Below, piece after piece: positions 29,717-39,347 of a stretch of DNA of 64,000 nucleotides; position 1 is the first letter of the stretch; each line of letters begins with the position of its first letter. A model generated the notes under the pieces. It ran no database searches, had not been told where the DNA came from, and saw nothing but the letters and a program-made list of their open reading frames with translations. A program made the translations under genes and the position numbers. Source of the DNA: Ignavibacteriota bacterium (lineage in GTDB: Bacteria > Bacteroidota > Ignavibacteria > Ignavibacteriales > Melioribacteraceae); the NCBI GenBank assembly GCA_013112585.1, contig JABFGH010000014.1, positions 1 to 64,000 of the forward strand, given 5' to 3'.

Positions 29717-31180
29717 ATGATTAATAATACACCACGGGTAAGATTTGCTCCAAGTCCTACTGGCTATTTGCATGTAGGCGGACTTAGAACTGCACTTTAC
29801 AATTATTTGTTCGCAAAGAATAAGGGCGGCAAATTTATTTTACGAATTGAAGATACAGATCAGAATAGATTTGTTGAAGGTGCAGCCGAGCAGCTTGTTG
29901 AAACACTTAATTGGATAGGACTGAATTATGATGAAGGTCCGAATAAGGAGGGTGAATATGGTCCCTATTTCCAAAGTAAAAGATTGGATATTTATAAAAA
30001 ATATTCCAATCAGCTAATGGATGAAGGCAAAGCCTATAAATGTTTTTGCACTGCTGAAAGATTGAAAGAACTGCGCGAAGAACAGCAAAAGCAAAAACTG
30101 CCGCAGGCAAAGTATGATAAGCATTGTCTTAATCTTAGTCCCGAAGAAATTGATGCGAACATAAAAGCAGGTAAAAGTTATGTAGTAAGATTAAACGTTA
30201 AGCCGGGCGATAAAGTAAAATTTTCAGATGTTGTTCGTAAAGATGTTGAGTTTGATAGAGAAACCATTGATGATCAAATTTTAATTAAGAGTGACGGCTT
30301 CCCTACTTATCATCTTGCTAATGTTGTTGATGATCATTTGATGAAAATAACTCACGTTATACGAGGTGAGGAGTGGTTGTCATCAACCCCAAAGCATGTT
30401 TTACTCTATGAATACTTAGGATGGGAATTACCTGTTTTCGCACATCTGCCGCTTCTGTTAAATGAAAATAAATCAAAGCTGAGTAAACGCCAGGGCGATG
30501 TTGCTGTTGAAGACTATAAAGATAAAGGATACTTGCAAGAAGCTCTAATCAACTTTGTTGCATTGCTCGGCTGGAGTGCGGGAGATAATGTTGAGTTTTA
30601 TAAGTCGGAAGATTTAATAAATAAATTCTCATTGGAACGTGTCCAGAAATCCGGTGCGGTTTTTAATGTTGAAAAATTAAACTGGCTTAACGGCGAGCAT
30701 ATTAGAAGTAAACCCAATCAAGATATTTTAGAAATGTTAAAAAATGAATTAGCAGATTCCAAATTTGCAAACAAAGATTTTAGTGATGATTTTTTAATAA
30801 AAGTAATTGAGGCAATGAAAGAAAGAATTTCATTTGTAAGTGATTTTTTGACGAGAAGTAATTACTTTTTTGAAGAGCCGCAAAGCTATGATGAAAAGGT
30901 TGTTGCCAAAAGATGGAAGCCCGATTCATACGAGCATATGAAAAAACTGGCGGAAGAATTTGAAACCTTAAAGAACCCGACTAAGGATGATTTTGAAGCT
31001 GCACTGAGAAAAGCTGCAGAAGACATTGGAGTGGGAGCCGGTAAAATGATTCACCCTGTTCGTTTAGCTGTTTCCGGCATTGGCGTTGGTCCCGGTGTTT
31101 TTGACTTATTATATATTTTGGGTAAAGAAAAAGTAATCAGCAGAATTAACACTGCAATAAATAAAATAAAAATAGATTAG
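29717..31180 (+). CDS. gltX: Glutamyl-tRNA synthetase
   Basis: A class I synthetase that charges tRNA-Glu. It has 487 residues, with the HIGH motif as HVGG (19-22) and KMSKS as KLSKR (254-258). The C-terminal anticodon-binding region ends with the family-typical [13 protein letters not shown] block. It is eight bases upstream of glnS, so the two related synthetases are probably co-transcribed. Confidence 0.97.
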   Translation: MINNTPRVRFAPSPTGYLHVGGLRTALYNYLFAKNKGGKFILRIEDTDQNRFVEGAAEQLVETLNWIGLNYDEGPNKEGEYGPYFQSKRLDIYKKYSNQLMDEGKAYKCFCTAERLKELREEQQKQKLPQAKYDKHCLNLSPEEIDANIKAGKSYVVRLNVKPGDKVKFSDVVRKDVEFDRETIDDQILIKSDGFPTYHLANVVDDHLMKITHVIRGEEWLSSTPKHVLLYEYLGWELPVFAHLPLLLNENKSKLSKRQGDVAVEDYKDKGYLQEALINFVALLGWSAGDNVEFYKSEDLINKFSLERVQKSGAVFNVEKLNWLNGEHIRSKPNQDILEMLKNELADSKFANKDFSDDFLIKVIEAMKERISFVSDFLTRSNYFFEEPQSYDEKVVAKRWKPDSYEHMKKLAEEFETLKNPTKDDFEAALRKAAEDIGVGAGKMIHPVRLAVSGIGVGPGVFDLLYILGKEKVISRINTAINKIKID

Positions 31181-31188
31181 AAGTTATT

Positions 31189-32904
31189 ATGGATGATAAT
31201 AAGAAAACAGAAGTAAGTGCTGATAGTTCTTCATCAAACAAAAATTTTATTAGAGAGATTATTGATGAGGATATTAAGAACAATAAAAATGATGGAAGAG
31301 TTCATACAAGATTTCCGCCGGAACCAAACGGCTATTTACACATTGGTCATGCCAAATCTATTTGTCTTAATTTCGGTTTAGCAAAAACTTATAACGGTAA
31401 ATGCAATTTAAGATTTGATGATACAAATCCCGCTAAGGAAGATGTTGAATATGTTGATTCAATAATAAATGATATTAAATGGCTCGGGTTCGATTGGGAG
31501 GATAGACTCTTTTTTGCATCGGATTATTTTGAACAGCTTTATGAGTATGCTGTTAAGCTTATAAAAGATGGACATGCTTATGTTGATTCTTCCTCAATAG
31601 AAGAAATAAAAGAAATGAGAGGAACACCAACACAGCCGGGAACATTAAGCCCCTATCGTGAAAGATCTGTTGAGGAAAATCTCAAATTATTTGAGGAGAT
31701 GAAAGCAGGCAAATACAAAGACGGTGAACATGTACTAAGAGCTAAAATTGATATGAGCACGCCCAATATGAAACTTCGCGATCCCCTGCTCTATCGTATC
31801 CGGCATGAACACCATCATCGAACCGGTGATACATGGTGTATTTATCCCCTTTACGATTGGGCTCATGGTCAATCTGATTCTATTGAGGGAATCACTCATT
31901 CAATCTGTACACTTGAGTTTGAAAATCATAGACCATTGTATGATTGGTTTTTAGATAAACTGGGAATACATCATCCGCAGCAGATTGAGTTTGCAAGATT
32001 GAATTTAAGCTATACTATTATGAGTAAGCGAAAACTTCTTGAGTTAGTTGAAAATAAATTTGTTGACGGCTGGGATGATCCGAGAATGCCTACTATCTCA
32101 GCTTATAGAAGAAGAGGTTACACTGCCTCATCAATTCGTAATTTCTCTGAAAAAGTTGGAGTAGCAAAAAGAGATGGAGTTATTGATTTAGCATTACTCG
32201 AACATAGTATTAGAGAAGAGCTAAATAAATCTTCTAATCGTGTAATGGCTGTTTTAAGACCGTTAAAAATTGTAATTACTAATTATCCCGAAAATAAAAC
32301 AGAATTGTTAACTGCCGTAAATAATCCTGAAGATGAATCAAGCGGATCGAGAGAGATCCCTTTTTCACGAGAGTTATATATCGAGCAGCATGATTTTCAA
32401 GAGAATCCCCATCGCAAATTTTTTAGATTATCTCCCGGACGCGAAGTTAGATTGCGATATGCATACATTATTAAATGCGAGGAAGTTATTAAAGATGAGA
32501 CCGGAAATATTGTTGAATTGCATTGTACTTATGATCCCGAAACTAAAAGCGGTTCTGCACAAAGTCAGAGGAAGGTTAAAGGTACAATTCATTGGGTGGA
32601 TGCTGATAAGTCAATTGACGCCGAAGTTAGATTATATGATAGATTATTTAATGTGCCTGCACCGGGAAGTGACAAAGATAAAGACTTTAAAGATTTTATC
32701 AATCCCGACTCACTTGAAATATTAAAGAACTGTAAATTGGAACCGGGATTACAAAATTCACAATCCGGTAGCAGATTTCAATTTGAAAGATTAGGCTATT
32801 TTTGTGTTGACTCAAAGTATTCGACTAATGAGAATTTGGTGTTTAATAGGATTGTTACTTTGCGTGATTCTTGGGCAAAGATAGAAAAACGAAATAAGAG
32901 CTAA
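31189..32904 (+). CDS. glnS: Glutaminyl-tRNA synthetase
   Basis: It charges tRNA-Gln directly. The 571-residue protein has [14 protein letters not shown] (HIGH at 51-54) and the second catalytic motif MSKRK (278-282), plus a C-terminal beta-barrel anticodon-binding region. The first about 20 residues are Ser/Lys-rich and poorly conserved. Presence of glnS implies that tRNA-Gln need not be made by transamidation in this organism. Confidence 0.97.
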   Translation: MDDNKKTEVSADSSSSNKNFIREIIDEDIKNNKNDGRVHTRFPPEPNGYLHIGHAKSICLNFGLAKTYNGKCNLRFDDTNPAKEDVEYVDSIINDIKWLGFDWEDRLFFASDYFEQLYEYAVKLIKDGHAYVDSSSIEEIKEMRGTPTQPGTLSPYRERSVEENLKLFEEMKAGKYKDGEHVLRAKIDMSTPNMKLRDPLLYRIRHEHHHRTGDTWCIYPLYDWAHGQSDSIEGITHSICTLEFENHRPLYDWFLDKLGIHHPQQIEFARLNLSYTIMSKRKLLELVENKFVDGWDDPRMPTISAYRRRGYTASSIRNFSEKVGVAKRDGVIDLALLEHSIREELNKSSNRVMAVLRPLKIVITNYPENKTELLTAVNNPEDESSGSREIPFSRELYIEQHDFQENPHRKFFRLSPGREVRLRYAYIIKCEEVIKDETGNIVELHCTYDPETKSGSAQSQRKVKGTIHWVDADKSIDAEVRLYDRLFNVPAPGSDKDKDFKDFINPDSLEILKNCKLEPGLQNSQSGSRFQFERLGYFCVDSKYSTNENLVFNRIVTLRDSWAKIEKRNKS

Positions 32905-32962
32905 TTTTAATTGATTAGTAATATTTATAATACTAAATTTGACATTCATTTTTTGAAAGAAT

Positions 32963-33048
32963 GCCGAAGTGGCGAAATTGGTAGACGCGCTGGATTCAAA
33001 ATCCAGTCTAGTTTACGCTAGGTGCCGGTTCGAGTCCGGCCTTCGGTA
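32963..33048 (+). tRNA. tRNA-Leu (CAA anticodon)
   Basis: The 86-nt sequence folds as a type II tRNA. The acceptor GCCGAAG pairs with CTTCGGT (one G-T pair). The D-arm holds GGCGAAATTGGTAGACGC, the anticodon stem CTGGA/TCCAG holds loop TTCAAAA (anticodon CAA), a long variable arm has stem CTAG/CTAG, and the T-arm is GCCGG-TTCGAGT-CCGGC. The discriminator is A and the CCA end is not encoded. It lies 58 bases after glnS. Confidence 0.96.
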
Positions 33049-33079
33049 CAATTCCCTTCAACAAAATAAATCAGCTATT

Positions 33080-33316
33080 ATGTATTTTGTTTACGCAATT
33101 AAAAGTTTAAGCAGAAATTATATTTACGTTGGTTTAACCGGCAATTTAGAACGTTGAATCTCAGATCATAACAAGGGGTATAATAGAACTACTAAACCCT
33201 ACCGTCCATTCAAAATTATTCATACCGAAATATTTGAAACTAGAATTCAAGCAAGAGAAAGAGAAAAATATCTTAAATCCGGAGTTGGTAAGCAATACTT
33301 AAAATCCATTGAATGA
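33080..33316 (+). pseudogene. GIY-YIG nuclease gene, interrupted by a stop codon
   Basis: Reading from the ATG at 33080 gives MYFVYAIKS ... YIYVGLTGNLER, then TGA at 33155-33157. The same frame continues with ISDHNKG, TKPYRPFKI and REREKYLKSGVGKQYL to a stop at 33314-33316. Together this is a complete small (about 78-residue) GIY-YIG/UPF0213-like nuclease. The stop replaces the Arg usually found after LER, as expected from CGA to TGA. It starts 31 bases after tRNA-Leu. Such genes often sit next to tRNA genes in this phylum and may be mobile. Other genes here use TGA as an ordinary stop, so read-through is unlikely. Confidence 0.85.
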
Positions 33317-33356
33317 TTTCAATTTCATTAACGATTGGTTCTAGAATTTTAATAAT

Positions 33357-33431
33357 GCCAAAGTGGCGAAACCTACAGGCAGCTAAATTCGTGCTTGCTT
33401 GCCATTTTTTTGGCAGGTCCTGCATTCGGTA
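33357..33431 (+). pseudogene. Decayed tRNA-Leu-like copy
   Basis: The left part GCCAAAGTGGCGAAA matches the 5' end of tRNA-Leu with one change, and the right part ATTCGGTACAATT matches its 3' end and flank. The middle, including anticodon and T-arm, is lost or scrambled, and the acceptor stem has two mismatches. It cannot be a working tRNA. Together with the real tRNA it brackets the GIY-YIG pseudogene. Confidence 0.7.
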
Positions 33432-33452
33432 CAATTATTTTATAATAATAGC

Positions 33453-33531
33453 ACACAGATAACGCTGATTATACAGATATTCACTGATAAAACCTGTGGC
33501 AAATCTGTTGATTCTGTGTCATCTGTTTTTT
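33453..33531 (+). repeat. Imperfect inverted repeat with T-run
   Basis: Arms at 33453-33478 and 33503-33526 are partly complementary (acacagataacgctga against atctgttgattctgtgtcat) and built from CAGAT/ATCTG units. A run of six T follows. It looks like a dispersed intergenic repeat of the 'cacggattacacagatt' type seen in many environmental genomes; the T-run could also end plus-strand transcripts. No gene is visible between 33317 and the convergent gene ending at 33575. Confidence 0.4.
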
Positions 33532-33574
33532 ATTTGCGTGAGGTTACGTTATATACCGTCAGTTGGGTTAGTAT

Positions 33575-34750
33575 TCATTTATGATAAACTATACTTGATC
33601 CAATCCATGTTTGATTTTTATTGAAATCAACACCCATCATTTTACCCTTACTGGTTCTCAAAAGATTATTTACCAGTATCGGTTTTTTATCCCATAAAAA
33701 CATCATTCTTATTTCTGCTTTAGAGTATCCTTCGGGAGTTTTTATTATTGGCGCGTATTCAACTTTTTTTTGAAGTATGTAATTTTGCTGGTCCTCAATT
33801 TTATTTAATGCATCTGTTTCAATATCTACTATTACTCCTGAACCGGCAAATGAAAATAACGGTTTTAAAACAAATTCTTTTAAGTTGGAAGGCAGGGTAT
33901 TAATCTCATTTAAAAAATAACATTCGGGCGAATATTTATTTTTAAAAAACGGCAAAGAGTGTTTACTGATGCGGTAAAACCAATTCGGATGTGTGATCCA
34001 TTCAACATTCAATTCATCTCTAAAATCAAAATTAAATTGAATATTCTTGTTCAATAGCTCATCAAAAATTACCCGGTTATAAATCCTTTCAATTTTTGTA
34101 CGTTTACCCTGCAGATTATAAAATAAATTTTTCCCTTCCTTTTCAATTTCGGTAAGGCACACCGTTTTTATACCTAAATATTTTTCTGTTAAATAGAAAT
34201 CTATTCTTGTTTTCTGATTCCAAGGATCTATTTCAAGAAGTATAACATTTTGCGGATCACTATTACCGATTACCATATCTCGAAATAATTTAATGTAAGA
34301 TTCAAAATCTAAATCATTGAAATATGTAGATAAATAATCTGGAATATTAAAATGTTTTTTTATTTCTTTATCCAGGAAAGCTTGATAGGCGTAAAGAGAT
34401 GGAAAGCCCTGGAGCTCAATTACTTGAGGAAGATACTCTCCGTTCTCATCAGTTGTAATACCAAAATCTATTTGAAGAAAATGAGGATGATCATTTTCAT
34501 TAGGAACAATTAAGTTTTCCGGTACTGCATTTTTTGAATGCTGCTTAAATTCTTCGGTATTTATTTCATCTAAAAATAAATGTGAAGCTTCAATTAATTT
34601 TTGGGTTAAATCCTCATCAATAAATAAGGGTGTTTCGCAAATTTTAAAATCTAAATTATTATCAGTACTTCTTTGAATGTCATCAATAAATTTTTTGAAT
34701 TTTATTTCATCAAATTCTGCGTTAAACTTCTCTCTTACTTCTTTAATCAT
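33575..34750 (-). CDS. ATP-grasp-like amidoligase, possibly circularly permuted
   Basis: I do not recognise an exact family. The 391-residue protein has a late ATP-grasp-like nucleotide segment: FVLKPLFSFAGSG (293-305), with Lys296 before a small-residue loop, and a hinge-like YILQKK (324-329). A metal-site-like IELQGFPSLYAYQ lies early (111-123), where glutathionylspermidine-synthase-like permuted enzymes carry their E-x-N site. This order suggests a permuted ATP-grasp, by inference only. It is the last gene of a tight operon with a GCS2-type ligase and another ATP-grasp (10-base gap), so it should form an amide bond in the same pathway. Confidence 0.6.
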   Translation of the reverse strand: MIKEVREKFNAEFDEIKFKKFIDDIQRSTDNNLDFKICETPLFIDEDLTQKLIEASHLFLDEINTEEFKQHSKNAVPENLIVPNENDHPHFLQIDFGITTDENGEYLPQVIELQGFPSLYAYQAFLDKEIKKHFNIPDYLSTYFNDLDFESYIKLFRDMVIGNSDPQNVILLEIDPWNQKTRIDFYLTEKYLGIKTVCLTEIEKEGKNLFYNLQGKRTKIERIYNRVIFDELLNKNIQFNFDFRDELNVEWITHPNWFYRISKHSLPFFKNKYSPECYFLNEINTLPSNLKEFVLKPLFSFAGSGVIVDIETDALNKIEDQQNYILQKKVEYAPIIKTPEGYSKAEIRMMFLWDKKPILVNNLLRTSKGKMMGVDFNKNQTWIGSSIVYHK

Positions 34751-34760
34751 TTAATAACCA

Positions 34761-35873
34761 TTAATTAATAATTCCAAGATTTGTCTGTTGAACAATATAT
34801 TCAGTCACTTTTTTTAGATCTTTAGTTTCTTTCCAGACTCTCAATTGTCTTTTTGCACCGGTTCCGTTTTTAATTATTTGCTCTATATAATCTATCTCTT
34901 TTCTACTGCCCAAATCATCAATTGTATCATCAACAAATTCCAAAAGTTCTCTAACCAGTTGAACAGAATCAACTTCCTTTTTCTTTCCGAAGTCAATCAT
35001 TTTTCCTCTCAATCCGTAACGGGATGCACGCCATTTATTTTCATTTATCAGCAATCTTCTGTATAAACGAAATCCGAGATTCTGCTGAATTAATTTATAC
35101 AATTTTGCAACCACCGCTTGTATTAATGCTGCAATGGCAATGGTTTCATCAGCAAGCATCGGAACATCACAAATTCTAAATTCTAAAGTTGGATATTTCG
35201 GATGCGGTCTTATATCCCACCAAATCTTACTTGCATCCTTAATACAATTTGTTTTTATAAGTGTATCAACATAAGATTGAAATTCGCCATGACTCGTAAA
35301 GTAATCCGGAATACCTGTTCTGGGGAATCTATCAAATATTTTTGCTCTGTATGATTTGAATCCGGTATTTGCACCTTTCCAAAATGGAGAGTTGACTGAA
35401 AGCGCATAAATATGCGGAAGGAAATAACGAGCAGCATTCATAATGTGAACAGCTAATTCTTTGTCATCAATACCAACATGAACATGCAGACCAAAAATTA
35501 AATTTGCACGCGCAACTTGCTGCATATCGTTTACAACACCATGGTAGCGCGGGTCATCTGTTATCTCTTGATCTTCCCAGCGTGAAAAAGGATGAGTACC
35601 TGAAGCAGCTATTACCAGATTTTGCTTTGCAGCAACATCAGCCAAATTTTTCCTTAGTTTGTAAACTTCATGTCTTGCTTGATGAATATCTTCACAAACA
35701 TTTGATCCGACTTCAACAACGGATTGATGCATCTCGGCTTTTACTTGTTCCTTCAATACCATTTGTCCTTCTTTCAAAATCTGCTGTATATGCGATTTTA
35801 GTTCAAATGTATTAGGATCAACTATTTGAAATTCTTCTTCGATACCGAGCGAAAATAATTTTTTATCTACCAT
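34761..35873 (-). CDS. GCS2-family carboxylate-amine ligase (YbdK-like)
   Basis: A 370-residue member of the glutamate-cysteine-ligase type 2 fold (glutamine-synthetase-like). It begins with the family signature GIEEEFQIVDP (10-20). It also has NLIFGLHVHVGI (metal-binding His pair) and SPFWKGANTGFKSYR, and later WWDIRPHPKYPTLEFRICD. Such enzymes join a carboxylate, often the gamma-carboxyl of glutamate, to an amine using ATP; YbdK of E. coli has weak glutamate-cysteine ligase activity. It is the middle gene of the three-ligase operon. The real substrates are unknown. Confidence 0.87.
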   Translation of the reverse strand: MVDKKLFSLGIEEEFQIVDPNTFELKSHIQQILKEGQMVLKEQVKAEMHQSVVEVGSNVCEDIHQARHEVYKLRKNLADVAAKQNLVIAASGTHPFSRWEDQEITDDPRYHGVVNDMQQVARANLIFGLHVHVGIDDKELAVHIMNAARYFLPHIYALSVNSPFWKGANTGFKSYRAKIFDRFPRTGIPDYFTSHGEFQSYVDTLIKTNCIKDASKIWWDIRPHPKYPTLEFRICDVPMLADETIAIAALIQAVVAKLYKLIQQNLGFRLYRRLLINENKWRASRYGLRGKMIDFGKKKEVDSVQLVRELLEFVDDTIDDLGSRKEIDYIEQIIKNGTGAKRQLRVWKETKDLKKVTEYIVQQTNLGIIN

Positions 35874-35878
35874 TATAT

Positions 35879-36856
35879 TTATTTGTTTTTTGATTTATTC
35901 GATTTTAATTTTTCATTAGCAGAAAATGAAGTCACGAAATCACCCCACGTTAAATTATTCATTCCCCTTTTATGGTTTTCGGCTCTGCGTATAGCCATAT
36001 TAGCTGCGGATTCTACAACCCACTCAAAATTTTTCTCACCAACGGAATTAACATCAGCATCCGGAGCAGGATTACAGAAATCGATTGCATAAGGAACTCC
36101 ATCTCTGATTGCAAATTCAACTGTATTAAAGTCATAACCAAGTGCATTATTTATCTTTAAAACGTCATCGGTAATTCTCTTAAGCATTTTCGCCTCAATA
36201 GGTTTAGGATTTTGAACATACCTTAAATGATGCGGCTGCCTCGGATCATATTGCATTATCCTAATATCTCTTCTATCGATTGAATAACATCTAAAGTAAT
36301 CATTAAACTCAATTGCTTCCTGAAGCATCATAACGAGCTGACCGGTTTCATTATAGGCTTTAAAAAAATCTTCTCTATTTTCAAGCCGGTAAACATTTTT
36401 CCATCCGCCGCCGGCAAACGGCTTAAAGAATGCCGGGAAACCGATGTAATCAAAAATGGAATCCCAATCTAAAGGATAGGATAAATTTCTCATAGATAAT
36501 TCATTTGTGTCATCCGGATGTGTATTTGACGGCAGTAATACTGTTTTTGGAACTGCAACTTTAATCTTTGTCGCTAATGCATTATTAAAAAATTTCTCAT
36601 CGGCACTCCACCAAAAAGGATTGTTGATAACAGCAGTACCTGAAATTGCTGCATTTTTTAAGTACCCTCTATAAAATGGAATGTCTTGAGAAATCCTGTC
36701 TATGATTACATCATAATCATTACTCTCACCTTGAATCACTTTGTCAATCTGTACAAATTCGGCAGCAATACCCTTAACTTTTTTGCTATTTACACGTTCT
36801 ACAAATGCACCGGGAAAAGTATTTTCCTGACCAAACAAAATTCCTATTTTTTTCAT
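35879..36856 (-). CDS. ATP-grasp ligase (RimK/D-Ala-D-Ala ligase-like)
   Basis: A 325-residue ATP-grasp protein. The ATP-binding lysine and glycine loop are FFKPFAGGGW (143-152), the hinge region is MLQEAIEF (177-184), and the metal site is VEFAIRDGVPYAIDFCNP, with Glu247, Asp259 and Asn262. The N-terminal domain (1-100) is a Rossmann-like pre-ATP-grasp fold. It resembles ligases that join an amino acid to a carboxylate; the substrate is unknown. It is the first gene of the operon, five bases before the GCS2 gene, and is transcribed away from sucD. Confidence 0.82.
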   Translation of the reverse strand: MKKIGILFGQENTFPGAFVERVNSKKVKGIAAEFVQIDKVIQGESNDYDVIIDRISQDIPFYRGYLKNAAISGTAVINNPFWWSADEKFFNNALATKIKVAVPKTVLLPSNTHPDDTNELSMRNLSYPLDWDSIFDYIGFPAFFKPFAGGGWKNVYRLENREDFFKAYNETGQLVMMLQEAIEFNDYFRCYSIDRRDIRIMQYDPRQPHHLRYVQNPKPIEAKMLKRITDDVLKINNALGYDFNTVEFAIRDGVPYAIDFCNPAPDADVNSVGEKNFEWVVESAANMAIRRAENHKRGMNNLTWGDFVTSFSANEKLKSNKSKNK

Positions 36857-37174
36857 ATTTAATTTCCTTCAGTTTTATAATTCAATTTTTGTAATCAGTT
36901 CAGTTTATTTTTAATCAATAATTTAAGAGGAGCTATCCGTTTAGACTGCAATATAATTAGTTTCAAATTAAAAAGTCAGTACATTGTAATTTGAAAAAAA
37001 TAAAATAATAATTTAAAGCCTGCTGAAAATTTAACTCCGTTAATAAATATTAAAATCATTATAAATATTTTTGATGTAAAACGGATAATTTATAATAAAA
37101 TAGTAAGGATGTTTAAATTATTTTTTTTAAGTTTTTATATAAAAAATAATAAATAAAACTTATAGGAAACAAAG
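36857..37174. other. Divergent intergenic region, no gene seen
   Basis: This 318-base AT-rich stretch separates the ligase operon from sucD. It must hold promoters for both directions. A TATAAT-like hexamer at 37091-37096 precedes sucD, but no well-spaced -35 box is evident. No RNA gene or strong hairpin is visible. Confidence 0.5.
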
Positions 37175-38122
37175 ATGAGTATTCTTCTTGACAAGCGAAC
37201 AAAAGTTTTAGTACAGGGAATAACCGGCAGCGAAGGTTCATTTCATACACAGCAAATGTTGGAGTACGGGACGAAAGTTGTTGCCGGAGTAACACCCGGA
37301 AAAGGCGGTACAGATTTTATCGGCGTACCCGTTTTCAATACTGTTGAAGATGCGGTAAAAGCAACCGGGGCAACTGCATCGGCTATTTTTGTACCACCGC
37401 CTTTTGCTGCCGATGCAATACTGGAAGCAGCTAATTCGGGAATCAAATTAATAATTTGTATTACTGAAGGCATACCTGCCGCTGATATGGTTAAGGTTTA
37501 TCATTCTATTAAAAATACAGATGTAAGATTAATTGGTCCAAACTGTCCCGGCGTTATTTCACCCGGAAAAGCAAAGGTTGGTATTATGCCAGGCTTTATT
37601 CACCGGAAAGGAAAAGTTGGCGTTGTTTCGCGCAGCGGTACTTTAACTTACGAAGCCGTTAAACAATTAAGCGATTTGAAAATCGGTCAATCAACCTGCG
37701 TAGGCATTGGCGGTGACCCTGTAATCGGTTCACAATTTATTGATATAATTAAATTGTTTAACGAAGACCCGCATACCGAAGGGATTGTTATGATTGGCGA
37801 GATAGGCGGATCTGCTGAAGAGGAAGCTGCGGCATATATTAAAAAGCATGTTGCAAAACCGGTTGTCGGATTTATCGCGGGTAGAACTGCACCTCCCGGA
37901 AGAAGAATGGGACATGCAGGCGCAATAATTTCGGGCGGCAAAGGAACTGCGGAGGAAAAAATGAAAGCGATGAAACGCGCAGGCATTCATGTAGCCGAAA
38001 GCCCTGCTGAAATTGGTTCCACTATGTTCGAGGCGTTAAAAAGTTCATCAAATAAAAAAAGTGTTAAAGTTACTGCCAAACGTGTTGCTGCAAAGAAAAA
38101 AATAACCAAAAAGAAAAAATAA
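37175..38122 (+). CDS. sucD: Succinyl-CoA ligase, alpha subunit
   Basis: It interconverts succinyl-CoA and succinate with nucleotide phosphorylation in the citric acid cycle. The phospho-histidine is His247 in RRMGHAGAI; the CoA-binding part has [11 protein letters not shown] (15-25). The family core ends near residue 288. The last 27 residues are an unusual lysine-rich tail (KKK and KKKK runs) not needed for catalysis. The beta subunit gene is not adjacent. ndk follows after 32 bases. Confidence 0.95.
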   Translation: MSILLDKRTKVLVQGITGSEGSFHTQQMLEYGTKVVAGVTPGKGGTDFIGVPVFNTVEDAVKATGATASAIFVPPPFAADAILEAANSGIKLIICITEGIPAADMVKVYHSIKNTDVRLIGPNCPGVISPGKAKVGIMPGFIHRKGKVGVVSRSGTLTYEAVKQLSDLKIGQSTCVGIGGDPVIGSQFIDIIKLFNEDPHTEGIVMIGEIGGSAEEEAAAYIKKHVAKPVVGFIAGRTAPPGRRMGHAGAIISGGKGTAEEKMKAMKRAGIHVAESPAEIGSTMFEALKSSSNKKSVKVTAKRVAAKKKITKKKK

Positions 38123-38154
38123 ATTTTTATAATTATAATTAGTAAGGAGTAAAA

Positions 38155-38586
38155 TTGAGTAATAGAACATTTGCAATTCTTAAACCGGATTGTGTTAGAA
38201 AAAATTTAATTGGACAAGTATTAACTAATATTACCGATGTCGGTTTCAAAGTACTTGCAATGAAAATGACGAGATTAACAAAAGATTCAGCAAGCGGATT
38301 TTATGAGATTCATAAAGAGAGACCTTTTTTTAATGATTTGCTGGATTATATGACATCAGGACCATGCGTACCTTTAGCTTTGGAAAAAGATAATGCAGTG
38401 GAAGATTTTAGAAAATTAATTGGAGCTACAAATCCGGCTGAAGCTGCCGAAGGTACAATTAGAAAAATGTACGCAAAAGATATTACTGAAAATATTGTTC
38501 ATGGATCAGATTCTGATGAAAATGCGGCAATTGAAATTTCACATTTCTTTTCAAGAAAAGAACTTTTAGAGAATAACGGTTTTTGA
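38155..38586 (+). CDS. ndk: Nucleoside diphosphate kinase
   Basis: It transfers phosphate between nucleoside di- and triphosphates through His116 in NIVHGSDS. The start is a TTG at 38155 preceded by AAGGAG, giving a normal 143-residue protein beginning [11 protein letters not shown]. The stop overlaps the Nudix gene start by one base. Lying after sucD, it could equilibrate the nucleotide made by succinyl-CoA ligase. Confidence 0.96.
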   Translation: MSNRTFAILKPDCVRKNLIGQVLTNITDVGFKVLAMKMTRLTKDSASGFYEIHKERPFFNDLLDYMTSGPCVPLALEKDNAVEDFRKLIGATNPAEAAEGTIRKMYAKDITENIVHGSDSDENAAIEISHFFSRKELLENNGF

Positions 38587-39143
38587 TGAGACTTAAAAAA
38601 TGGAATAAACTTTCTGAAAGATTATTTCATGATAACGGATTTTGGAAGTATAAAATAGATGAATTTGAAATTGAAGGATCTCAAAAAGGTGAATACCATT
38701 ATGTATTCACCTTGGGTTCTTCAATGGTTATTCCCCTCTCCAATAAAAACACAATAATGCTTGTAAAACAATACCGCTATCTAAATCAAAAAGATAGTTT
38801 AGAATTTCCGTGCGGAAGTATTACTGAAGGACTTACAGAAAAAGAAAACGCCCAAAAAGAATTGCGTGAAGAAACCGGTTATTCAGCCGCTATTTTAGAT
38901 TTCGTTGGCGAATTTTCTCCGTACACCGGGGTATCTAATGAAATGTGTTCGGTTTTTATTGGCAGCAATTTAGCTTATTCTCCCCTTCCTAACGATGCGA
39001 CTGAAGAATTTGAATTAGTTGAATATTCCTTTGATGATATTGATAAAATGATAAGTGAGAATATAATTTGGGATGGACTAACTATTTGCGCCTGGACGAT
39101 CGCAAGAAATAGGATATCTGATTTACTTAGTATTACCAAGTAA
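38586..39143 (+). CDS. Nudix hydrolase (ADP-ribose pyrophosphatase-like)
   Basis: A 185-residue Nudix-fold protein; the family cleaves nucleoside diphosphates linked to another group. The Nudix box is recognisable (GSITEG ... KELREETGY), with the catalytic ELREE glutamates, but the usual Glu at box position 7 is Leu and the Arg at 15 is Lys. General similarity and length suggest an ADP-ribose or nucleotide-sugar pyrophosphatase. I chose the ATG at 38586 (TGATG overlap with ndk). Confidence 0.82.
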   Translation: MRLKKWNKLSERLFHDNGFWKYKIDEFEIEGSQKGEYHYVFTLGSSMVIPLSNKNTIMLVKQYRYLNQKDSLEFPCGSITEGLTEKENAQKELREETGYSAAILDFVGEFSPYTGVSNEMCSVFIGSNLAYSPLPNDATEEFELVEYSFDDIDKMISENIIWDGLTICAWTIARNRISDLLSITK

Positions 39144-39347
39144 GCCTGCCATAATTTTATATCAAATTAAACCGTTAAAACGATTTAGATTGCCTCTTAT
39201 GTGATATTAGTCAAAATAATGCTTTTTTATCCTAAACTAATTTCACTTCTCTACGACAATGAAGTTAGAAACTGCAAAACATTAATGGCAGTTAAATGAT
39301 ACAAGGATGTATTAAAACTAATTTCAAAAATCATGGAGGATTTACTC

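Noticed and set aside
32969-33157. A 62-residue frame starting inside tRNA-Leu (MAKLVDALDSKSS) and running into the GIY-YIG frame
   Set aside because: The first residues are a translation of the tRNA gene itself, a well-known annotation artefact; the real nuclease start is the ATG at 33080.
33080-33316. TGA at 33155 read as an amino acid (recoding)
   Set aside because: Other genes here use TGA as a normal stop (for example nadD and ndk), and the codon fits a simple CGA to TGA mutation in a decaying gene.
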